Source: Leptasterias polaris (lineage: Eukaryota; Echinodermata; Asteroidea; Forcipulatida; Asteriidae). From it: 64,000 bases of DNA. Numbering within the stretch: the first letter of the stretch is position 1; each line of letters starts with the position of its first letter. This document shows positions 34,848 through 45,900 of the stretch, piece after piece. The position numbers were made by a program, and so were the translations under genes. The notes below the pieces were generated by a model. It was given only the letters and a program-made list of their open reading frames with translations, did not search any database and had not been told where the DNA came from. The stretch covers positions 1,135,001 through 1,199,000 of the forward strand of contig JAZGTN010000028.1 of assembly GCA_037783415.1 (NCBI GenBank), written 5' to 3'.

Positions 34848-35040
34848 TGGCTGTCCCAACTGTAGTTGTGCCGTCCCAGCGGTAGTTGTGCAGTCCCAGC
34901 TGTAGTTGGGCCGTCCCAGCTGTAGTTGGGCCGTCCCAGCTGTAGTTGGACCGGTTCCAGCTCTAGTTGGGCTGTCCCAGCTGTAGTTGGGCCGTCCCAA
35001 CGGTAACACTCAAGGTGGAAGCGGTCCCAACTATAGTTGG
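34848..35040. repeat. 20-bp minisatellite, about 8 copies
   Basis: The unit is close to GGCCGTCCCAGCTGTAGTTG, with degenerate copies at both ends. The long minus-strand open frames over it (GRPNYSWD-type) come from the repeat. Confidence 0.9.
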
Positions 35041-35659
35041 GATGATTCTTTAGTCGGGATGGAAAAATCATACATTGTAATTACAGGATGCTAAGATCTC
35101 CTACCATACTTTTTCTACTAAAAAAAGGGGGGATCAAGTTCGGTCTATTCTTGAGGAAAGGGTATCATTTCTATAATGCCGATACTTCTTTAATGCTTTG
35201 CAATCATAAACAAATATATACATATCACGGAATATAAAATTGTAAAAAAAAAATAATAATATTTGATCATTTGAAAGGGTTGAACTTGCAGGTCTAATCC
35301 TAGACAGGTCCCGGTACGGGACTTGAGATTAAAGCACCCTCAGAAGAAAAAACACACCCGAGTATTCTTTTTCTTAACTTCCTGCCACAATTTGGCGGCA
35401 TGAAATTATTGGAAGAGCAAGGAGGCCAAACTGAGATAAAAGGTTGTTTATTTCTGTCTGAGATGCAATATCAGGTTTGCTAGGGTCAGGTTTTCATTGT
35501 AGGAATACAATGACAAAACCACCAGCCTGGTTTGACAGTCAAGTAAACACATTGAAGTCTCAGTCAGACTGAGAGGAAAATTGAAACAAAATCAACCTTT
35601 TGATTAAAGAACTGTTTAGCTTAGCTGCATTAGCGCCCTCTAATGCAAGCGCTAGCATA

Positions 35660-35825
35660 TGCATATGACGTCATTTGAGTAGGGCGCCCTCGCCTAGAGG
35701 TCAAAAGGAAGATGTCCATTGGCCAGTCCTGTGCGCCGCGCGTACAAATCAGCGCGTTTCCATTGTTTCATCATCAGTTTACCTCTAAGATGGCGGCTTG
35801 GTGACGTCAATGCATAAGGTCTATT
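35660..35825 (-). repeat. CRE-containing dispersed element, best-preserved copy
   Basis: Near-complementary ends each hold TGACGTCA (35666-35673 and 35802-35809). It also has AAGATGGCGGC (YY1-like, 35787-35797) and ATTGGCCAG. It is GC-rich and looks like a promoter, but the same motif order recurs at 28451 and 43197. Confidence 0.6.
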
Positions 35826-36612
35826 GATAGGATTACAAGATGTTAGTGTCGTGTTCTAGTCATGTTTGGGTTAGAACATACTATTTGGGTTTGTCGAATG
35901 TAAGGCTATGTTTGATGTGAAACCAGACTCCATATACGATTCTTCTTAGAAATTCAACCCCTCAGCAGGAGTTTAGAATTCCACGATTTTCAATGACTGT
36001 TGGAACCCTGACTTTTGTGCTGTTTATCCATGTAAAAAAAACACTGAATTGAAATTCCACTAATGGGTACCATTCCATATCAAGGCATCTACAATGACCG
36101 ATATATTTGTGAAAATGGCAGTGTGGGGTGTGTTGAAGTATCTGTGTCAGGGATGGAACCCGCCACTGTACTAACTGGGAAACAGTATGGTCACAAAGTG
36201 GTCACCAGTCTATCAGACTTTTTGCATGTCTCCTTAAATGGGAAAAATGAATCCAGGCGGGGTTCCAGACAGTCAACATAAAAGCAAACAGTCATTGCCC
36301 AATTATCACACTGCAACATGTAGTACAAAGTGATATAAACAAACTCTAAGTACTTGCGAAAAATCTTAAAATTTACCTTTCAAACAATTGTGAAAGTGAG
36401 CCAATTCCAAATATGTCTCATTCAAAAAAGAATGAAATTTTACTTTTGGTATTGGTTTTGGTTAAAATTACAACAGTTTTCATAAAAATCCCAAATTTAA
36501 AAAATGCTTTAAACATAAATTAGACACACAGTTTGATACTTAGATTGAAAGTGACAAGTGATAGCTAGCATGCATATAAATAACGATATATACATAAAAC
36601 AGGAGGCAATCA

Positions 36613-36937
36613 TTAATGAACCAGTGGATAGAACAACCCGGCAAAGTGGAAAAACAACTTCCATATCGGCAACTTGGAAAACAGCCTGTTTTGGGCAATT
36701 TGATACCTCTGGACAAACGGAGTCAGTAACTGTCCGCTTAAAGTGAACCTCTTGGGGGGCCAGCGAGGGTAGAAGAAGTGGATGTTGTGGATGTTGGCCC
36801 AGCGTGCAAACACCGCCTTCTCGGTGATGAAAAGATGGCCGCTTGTCAGGCGTACCTCACTTGAGTGGTAGTATCGACACTCAGACTTGAAATTGGGATC
36901 ATAGTAGTGATATGGCACATTTTCATTTGGATGTTCC
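36613..36937 (-). CDS. ST6GALNAC: ST6GALNAC exon 5 (motifs III and VS, stop)
   Basis: 325 nt after a polypyrimidine tract and TTGCAG. It encodes VPYHYYDP and SGHLFITEKAVFARWA, then a non-conserved basic/aromatic tail to the stop. Confidence 0.95.
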
Positions 36938-39900
36938 CTGCAACAGAAAAAAAAAAGAAACATGGTTTTTATTACTCTTAAAATATTTCTGATTTTTAAA
37001 GCATGACCAACCAGTATCCAAACTCCTTGTGACCCAACATAAAAATAAAATAAGAAACTGTGAAAATTTAAACTCAATTGGTCATTGAAGCTACAAGAAA
37101 GCACTGCAAACCCCTATATATTTTCAGTTTTAGAACATTTAGTAATTGTTTGACAAAAGTATTTGTTTAAAGACCAAACAAAATGCCCCCCACCACCCCT
37201 CTCCATTTTAAACATCGTGTATTTATTAGTACATTACCTTAATGCCGGATTTTTAACATTTTCTTGTATTGTAAAAAAAAACGAAATTCGCGGCGAAAAA
37301 ACCACAGAAAAGCCGTCCAGAAACGTAACCGATGGTGGCAGCAAACGTATTGATAAAAATAGTGACGTAGCTGGACGTGTGAGCCAGTAACACGACTATT
37401 ACTTGCCTGCAACCGCGCTGGAAGTTTGACAAGTTATATTTTAAGTTTTACACATGCGATTAAAACACAGCAAACAGTCGTAGATAGAGCGCAATCTAAA
37501 GACGACATTAGTCTTAAAATAACACATGGTTCCCACATGGCTGTGCACCTCAAAAGGTTGAAAGGTCAGCAGTTATATCACCAAGATACGTTCTGTGTGT
37601 GCGCGCATGTACGACTCGTCGTCGTGTATTACGTGAGTGAGTTGTATACACCTGACGACCACCATTCTCTCACACGTGAAATGTACACACAGTAAAAATG
37701 GCAACGTTCCGCTTCTTTCGCGATCAACGTGTGTGTGTTTTTACATATGGAATATCAGAATTTGAAGGGATTTTACCAAGAGTTTTAGGTACAGACTTCA
37801 TCTGTTGTTAACAGAGGCATTTTTTTCAATTCCAAAGGTATGTAGTGATTATTTTTAATCACTTTTGCAACGTAACATTTCCTTCATGTCCTTCCAAACA
37901 ACAATGTTTTTAATTTGTGTTGATCTGTTTTGTTTTCAACTTCAAGGCATCTATCTAATCAATTTGGGGGGAAAAACCCCAAATAAGCCCTACAAGTAAC
38001 GCAAGAAAATAATCACAACTAAAGTTATCTGAGGATTTATAGGTACGGCTGGGAATCTTGTGAATTTCCGCGGTGCGATGATGAGGAGGATCAGAGCGCC
38101 TTTCCGAATCCTTACTCTCCCCCATATCACAGAAATGTATTAAATTTTAACGACACAATTTTTAAGAACACCATGAAACTTGTGTTAAATTCACTCAAGG
38201 ATTTCATTCACTGAATGTAAGTTTTTGTATAGTAAGTTTCACATGAAAATTAGGAAAGTTATTGTTGTTTTGTGCTGCTAAAAGTCGGTTGTGTGACGAC
38301 TTTCACATTCCCCATTACACCCATGCTATTTTCTTGTACACAACACGACGCGGCGCAGTAAACAGTCGTTTAGTTGTTTCGTACGTCCAGCTACGTCATC
38401 CTGAAAGCCTCTCGGAAAGTGTCCCCGACGGCTTTTGTTTCATTTTCTGCTACGCGCAGGCACATGTGAAGCACTTTTTAATAATTTTTTTCGGGGTAAA
38501 TAAAAATTATGAAACCACTATGTTTGGGTTTTTTGTACTAATAAATGTGTAATGCTCAAACTGGTGAAATTTTTGTTGACCATTTTGTGCCCTCTTTAAG
38601 TAATTTTTCAAAACTATAGCATTTCAGGCAAACACATTTTAGGGAAATTTGTCAGCATGCCAACTTTATATCATGTAAGTTATGTTTTAATCTGTAAACT
38701 TATAATTTTTCAATCTTGCCATTGTTGTGCACACCATTTAAAAGGGGGGGGAGTGTCACTGCTGACAAAAAAGGTCTGATATTATTAGTATAAAAGGAAT
38801 GTTGAAACGACAGTATTTACACCCTTTGGTAACCCCTGGAGTCATATATTTCCAGGAGCTTTTGGGAACAGTATCCGCAGCGCTACAGAAATAAAAAGAG
38901 CAGGATTTCTTCATATAAAGAGAAAATAACAACTGCCTTTTTTCAGAAAGCAAACTTTAAAAAGTCTGAATTCAGATAAAAGTCTGAAATTTCTTATCCA
39001 TGTTAGAAGTAAATTACTACTAAACCTGCAGATAGAACCACATGTCAGTCTCTTTTGGGAGAAGTTTTGGCTCTTGAAAGATTTTGGCTCTTGTTAGAAG
39101 TAAATTACTACTAAACCTGCAGATAGAACCACATGTCAGTCTCTTTTGGGAGAAGTTTTGGCTCTTGAAAGATTTTGGCTCTTGTAAGATTTTGGCTCTT
39201 GTTAGAAGTAAATTACTACTAAACCTGCAGATAGAACCACATGTCAGTCTCTTTTGGGAGAAGTTTTGGCTCTTGAAAGATTTTGGCTCTTGTTAGAAGT
39301 AAATTACTACTAAACCTGCAGATAGAACCACATGTCAGTCTCTTTTGGGAGAAGTTTTGGCTCTTGAAAGATTTTGGCTCTTGTAAGATTTTGGCTCTTG
39401 TTAGAAGTAAATTACTACTAAACCTGCAGATAGAACCACATGTCAGTCTCTTTTGGGAGAAGTTTTGGCTCTTGAAAGATTTTGGCTCTTGTTAGAAGTA
39501 AATTACTACTAAACCTGCAGATAGAACCACATGTCAGTCTCTTTTGGGAGAAGTTTTGGCTCTTGAAAGATTTTGGCTCTTGTTAGAAGTAAATTACTAC
39601 TAAACCTGCAGATAGAACCACATGTCAGTCTCTTTTGGGAGAAGTTTTGGCTCTTGAAAGATTTTGGCTCTTGTAAGATTTTGGCTCTTGTTAGAAGTAA
39701 ATTACTACTAAACCTGCAGATAGAACCACATGTCAGTCTCTTTTGGGAGAAGTTTTGGCTCTTGAAAGATTTTGGCTCTTGTTAGAAGTAAATTACTACT
39801 AAACCTGCAGATAGAACCACATGTCAGTCTCTTTTGGGAGAAGTTTTGGCTCTTGAAAGATTTTGGCTCTTGTTAGAAGTAAATTACTACTAAACCTGCA

Positions 39901-42900
39901 GATAGAACCACATGTCAGTCTCTTTTGGGAGAAGTTTTGGCTCTTGAAAGATTTTGGCTCTTGTTAGAAGTAAATTACTACTAAACCTGCAGATAGAACC
40001 ACATGTCAGTCTCTTTTGGGAGAAGTTTTGGCTCTTGAAAGATTTTGGCTCTTGTTAGAAGTAAATTACTACTAAACCTGCAGATAGAACCACATGTCAG
40101 TCTCTTTTGGGAGAAGTTTTGGCTCTTGAAAGATTTTGGCTCTTGTAAGATTTTGGCTCTTGTTAGAAGTAAATTACTACTAAACCTGCAGATAGAACCA
40201 CATGTCAGTCTCTTTTGGGAGAAGTTTTGGCTCTTGAAAGATTTTGGCTCTTGTTAGAAGTAAATTACTACTAAACCTGCAGATAGAACCACATGTCAGT
40301 CTCTTTTGGGAGAAGTTTTGGCTCTTGAAAGATTTTGGCTCTTGTTAGAAGTAAATTACTACTAAACCTGCAGATAGAACCTCATGTCAGTCTCTTTTGG
40401 GAGAAGTTTTGGCTCTTGAAAGATTTTGGCTCTTGTTAGAAGTAAATTACTACTAAACCTGCAGATAGAACCACATGTCAGTCTCTTTTGGGAGAAGTTT
40501 TGGCTCTTGAAAGATTTTGGCTCTTGTTAGAAGTAAATTACTACTAAACCTGCAGATAGAACCACATGTCAGTCTCTTTTGGTAGAAGTTTTGGCTCTTG
40601 AAAGATTTTGGCTCTTGTTAGAAGTAAATTACTACTAAACCTGCAGATAGAACCACATGTCAGTCTCTTTTGGTAGAAGTTTTGGCTCTTGAAAGATTTT
40701 GGCTCTTGTTAGAAGTAAATTACTACTAAACCTGCAGATAGAACCACATGTCAGTCTCTTTTGGGAGAAGTTTTGGCTCTTGAAAGATTTTGGCTCTTGT
40801 TAGAAGTAAATTACTACTAAACCTGCAGATAGAACCACATGTCAGTCTCTTTTGGGAGAAGTTTTGGCTCTTGAAAGATTTTGGCTCTTGTAAGATTTTG
40901 GCTCTTGTTAGAAGTAAATTACTACTAAACCTGCAGATAGAACCACATGTCAGTCTCTTTTGGGAGAAGTTTTGGCTCTTGAAAGATTTTGGCTCTTGTT
41001 AGAAGTAAATTACTACTAAACCTGCAGATAGAACCACATGTCAGTCTCTTTTGGGAGAAGTTTTGGCTCTTGAAAGATTTTGGCTCTTGTAAGATTTTGG
41101 CTCTTGTTAGAAGTAAATTACTACTAAACCTGCAGATAGAACCACATGTCAGTCTCTTTTGGGAGAAGTTTTGGCTCTTGAAAGATTTTGGCTCTTGTTA
41201 GAAGTAAATTACTACTAAACCTGCAGATAGAACCACATGTCAGTCTCTTTTGGGAGAAGTTTTGGCTCTTGAAAGATTTTGGCTCTTGTTAGAAGTAAAT
41301 TACTACTAAACCTGCAGATAGAACCTCATGTCAGTCTCTTTTGGGAGAAGTTTTGGCTCTTGAAAGATTTTGGCTCTTGTAAGATTTTGGCTCTTGTTAG
41401 AAGTAAATTACTACTAAACCTGCAGATAGAACCACATGTCAGTCTCTTTTGGGAGAAGTTTTGGCTCTTGAAAGATTTTGGCTCTTGTTAGAAGTAAATT
41501 ACTACTAAACCTGCAGATAGAACCACATGTCAGTCTCTTTTGGTAGAAGTTTTGGCTCTTGAAAGATTTTGGCCCTTGTTAGAAGTAAATTACTACTAAA
41601 CCTGCAGATAGAACCACATGTCAGTCTCTTTTGGGAGAAGTTTTGGCTCTTGAAAGAGCCGTTGCGATGGTCTTGATGTTTCAAACACTGTACTTTGCTC
41701 ATTTTAAGGAGAATTTAGTTACTTCTTACAGAAATGTTTCTCTGATTTTGGGTTGAACAAAGAAAAATTGACCAGAGTGGAATTTGAACCAACGACCACC
41801 GGATTAACGTGACGGCGCTCTACCAACTGAGCCATCTAGCCCTATGTTGGCGATCACCTTTGTTCGGGGATACCAGTCAGAAGCCATACATCCAACTGCC
41901 GTGTAGCCTGGGATTACACCAAAGTTTACAATACAACCTGGGAAACGGCAGTCAGGGGATCACTTAGTTATAGGTACCAAGTTTAGGAAAAGTCCATTCT
42001 AAATTTTCCATAAATTTTCCCTTAACCCTACCATACATAGTATAGGTGCATACTCCAAGATGCCTCAAAATCTCCCGTATGCTATGCATGTAATGGTGAA
42101 GTAACCCATGCCACACATTCCTGTCATTGTTGTATGTGTGATCAATCAGTGACACAGATTGCCACTGCAAAAATTGACCAAGGTTGAGAACCTTATCTCT
42201 CCCAACAGTGGCCAGCCCTCCATTGCAGTATTGAGCACAGCTGGTGGCTTCTCCAGTTTACCACTCTCAATGGAGCACTGCAGACAATGGCTCTACTCTC
42301 TACATTTAAAATGTGTGTGCCTCAAAATGCCTCAACTGTATGGGGTTGGTTGTTTTGAGAATGAGAAACTTGATAATAGTGGGAGGGTTTTATTGAGTGA
42401 CAAAGTGACTTACTTGCAGTAGTCCTCGTAGACCATCCCATAAATATTAATCTGCTGGCAAGAGTCAATGGCTAAGAGAATGGTGTACCACCCTGTTGAT
42501 AACCAAGTCTTAGCTTCAGACCTTTAAAGAAAATGTCAACATTAATTGTTAAAATCTAAATGTACAATACAGCAGGTCAGAACAGATCAGGTTCCAATTT
42601 CGGGGAATTTTTACGGCCCACAGATTCATGTGCTTTAGAGGGCGCCATAAGCGCACAATTCTGCAGTAAGCAGAGCCAGGAATCTAGTCCCAAGTAAAAC
42701 AAGTCATATTTTCTCAAGAGAGACAACGCATGCGTTTGAACAACTTCTCTGACGCTACCCAGGTTAGGTCACACAAGAGAGCCAAGACAAGGGCTTAAAC
42801 AAATGACCGTACGCCTTCTAGAGTAAGTATTGTGGGTCAGCGGATATGTCAAAATACCACCATTGTAGGCCTGGAATTACACTGTGGCCATGGCCTCTGT

Positions 42901-45900
42901 TGCCCCTGGCCTCTGTTGCCCCTGTTGCCCCTGGCCTCTGTTGCCCCTGGCCTCTGTTGCCCCTACCCTCTGTTGCCCCTGGCCTCTGTTGCCCCTGGCC
43001 TCTGTTGCCCCTGGCCTCTGTTGCCCCTGGTTTTGGCCTTGAAGCCCCTTCATAAGTTCCCATAGCCTTTACGATTTTCACATTTTTGCAAACTGAAAAT
43101 GGCTTTGCCCTCTCAAAGATGAAATTCCAGGTCTGTCTGTGAGCAGATAGAGATAGATGCTCTTTTCCTCAAAGTAGTGTTTTACTACACCAACCCTATA
43201 GACCCCTTGCATTGGACGCCATCTTTTTTGACAAACAATTGAAACAAGCACACATGTCTGCTGCGTCTGACTATCAGCCAATGACAGCTCTTTACTTGAC
43301 CTCAGTGAGGAGACTGTTTGGAGCTTGTGACGTCATACACAAGGAGGCATTAGCCCTTTGTCATCAAGTCTTACCGTGTTAACCCCATTTCATGATGAAA
43401 TAACCTCTCAGCATACTTCATCTTCTGAGGGGTGAGCATATTGAAGGAGACATTACTAAACTTCTTAGCAAGCTCAACACCCAGAGCGTACTCAGGGGGA
43501 GGTTCCTTATCAATTTCGGTCAAATACGACCAATGAATAAAAATCGAGTCCGGTTTGGTGGAAGCATTCACAAGGAACTCCATTTGGGCATCTAGATGAT
43601 TGTCAAATATTTTCCTGAGGTTAAGGTGGCCGATGACTCGGGCAGTGGTGCGCTGACCAACGTCTTTTTCAAAGCCTTTGGTCGGGGCATTGTTCATGCG
43701 AAAGACACAGTCATTGTTGTCTATTTGAGGCCCAGCTCCAGTGCCAAGTAGTTGGCCTGAACTTGAAACTATTGCACACTGATTGCATTGGAATTTGATA
43801 CTCTGTAACGACAAAAAACAAACAGAGAAAATACAGAAAATGTCACGAGAAACATCAGTACCTCATTTAAAGATATAAATGTACAAGGAAAGCTATAAAC
43901 TGCACTCCATAAATTATTGAGGAGAGCTGTTTGCACTCCTCAGAACCAAACTTCGCATATTAGTCAAAAAAATTAAATTAAAACACAATTTCATAAAATT
44001 GTATAAACTGTTAATGCTTTTAAATTTATACCACTGACATTTCGTATATGGTGCGAACCAATTGCAGGATAGGATTTCACAATCATTACTTTTGTTACAT
44101 GACAAAAGCAAGTAACATCACTTCAGTTTTCCTGCAGTGAATAAAATTCTGTTTCACTTCAAATTTCGATTGCAGTTGTTCCCGCGCTCGTTAAAAATGA
44201 TGGTCTGAAACCTGGAAAACAGCGAGTTGTAGTATATTGCTATGTAAAGAAAGAGGACAAGTTGATGATTTAAATGGATTGTTGTAATGTGGAACTTGTG
44301 CAAACTGCAAATGGAATTAAATACTTCGGATGAACTGAATGTACATGCTTATATTGAAACACACCCTGATCAAAATTGATGCATTGGCATGTGATGATAA
44401 TTGCAAATATATCATCATAAAATTAAATTTGATAATTACATTTATGTTCTTGTTAAAGTAAGATACTGCAACAATTAGTAATGGAAAAGTTATATAGCAG
44501 CAATTAAAAGCATTGACATCATACCTCCACCATCTATTACAATTACATCATGTGCATGATGGGAAGTGCACTTTTTTTTTTTTCTTCTTTTTTTAATGAG
44601 ATATCACCTAACATGAGGCTGAACGGCCACTTCAAGATGAGGGCTACACTTAACCGATTTGGGCTGTAGACCCAAATCAACTGTCACCAGGGCATTGTTA
44701 CCACCTACTCCTGGGGCTGAAACAGGGTTACCCCCATCACAGTCCGTAAAGATGTAGGCATGTGTATCATCTACTAAATTGTAGGAGCCTGGCTGCCCAA
44801 CTTTTTACCAAGCAATTGGCACAAAGGCACAAGTGTCATGACCGGGATTTGAACCCACACTCTGCTGCTGGCAACACCAGTGCTTGCCCGCGCCTTTCCA
44901 GTCAGCCATTTTAGGAGTCAAAATGTACACATAGAAATTGACTACCAGAATGGTGGAAACGGTAGATGCCCATTGTGCAAAGGTGTTTTCCACGTCATGC
45001 AAGGGGTCAATACAAAATTATCAAACACAATTTTGTTAAAATGAGCTCACCTTGTTACCTAGAAGTGACTGATAGTCCTCTATAGACAAATCCGGTCCTT
45101 TCTTGTGAAATAAATCCTTAGTTATCTCATCTCTCCAATTGAGAGGCTTGCCAGTGGTAGAATTACTACCAGGCGTTAATGTCCGACTTCTGATTGTATG
45201 GTTCTTTTCCTTCCCTGGACCTCTGAGTGGTTTTTGTGTGGGTCCATTCTTTGGTTTGACCTTTACTTGTGTGCTACCGCCGTCAAAGAAGATTGTCATA
45301 CATACGAGGCATGTCAGGCAGTAGATTAACGCAAAAATTAGTATCCGGTGCGATGTCTAGAAGATAGTAAATAAATACAGGAATGAAATGGTTAACGATA
45401 TTATACAGGATTGGTAAGGATACAAAATATCAGTTTAGTTTTAGTCTGACAGCTTACTGAAGTTCATTCTAGAACCGTCCTTTCTGTGTAATATTTCCAT
45501 CTAATATGAAAACATATATTCGGGAAAACTGCATCGTATCTGAAAACTACTTTCTTTTAAAACCCAACAGCTGATTTCAGTTGTTACAACAAAGTTTAAG
45601 GGCAATGTATTTACATGCTGAAAATTTTGCATGGCTGTTCAGTATTTTCTCCTGACTCACACAATGGATTAAGCCAAGATTTTCCCAGGTTTGTTATTTT
45701 ATGAGGGGATGGTCACAAAAAACATGGACGCTGTATGCGACTATTTTATTGGCTCTACTTATCATGTATTACACCTTTAAATTTAACAGGCAAATGGCAG
45801 TGACATATAGAAAATCATTGTTTACTTACACAGCTACTGCAGAAATTTGTCGTTAACCCTGTAAGCCCTTAAGGCCTAATTTCACAACAACTTGCTAAGT

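Noticed and set aside
34817..35071. Minus-strand frames over 34.8-35.1 kb
   Set aside because: Low-complexity product of the 20-bp minisatellite.
35640..35830. Stand-alone promoter or CpG island for an unseen gene
   Set aside because: The same motif order recurs at other places in the window, so it is better read as a dispersed element. No gene follows on either side.
39084..41491. Seven identical 70-residue plus-strand frames
   Set aside because: They arise from the 108-bp units of the satellite. All seven are the same string and lie inside an intron of a gene on the other strand.
39003..41657. CRISPR-like array
   Set aside because: Units are contiguous and nearly identical, with no variable spacers and no cas genes, in an animal genome.
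42818..43081. Frames rich in Pro/Leu or Gly/Ala at 42.8-43.1 kb
   Set aside because: Product of the 16-bp minisatellite in an intron.
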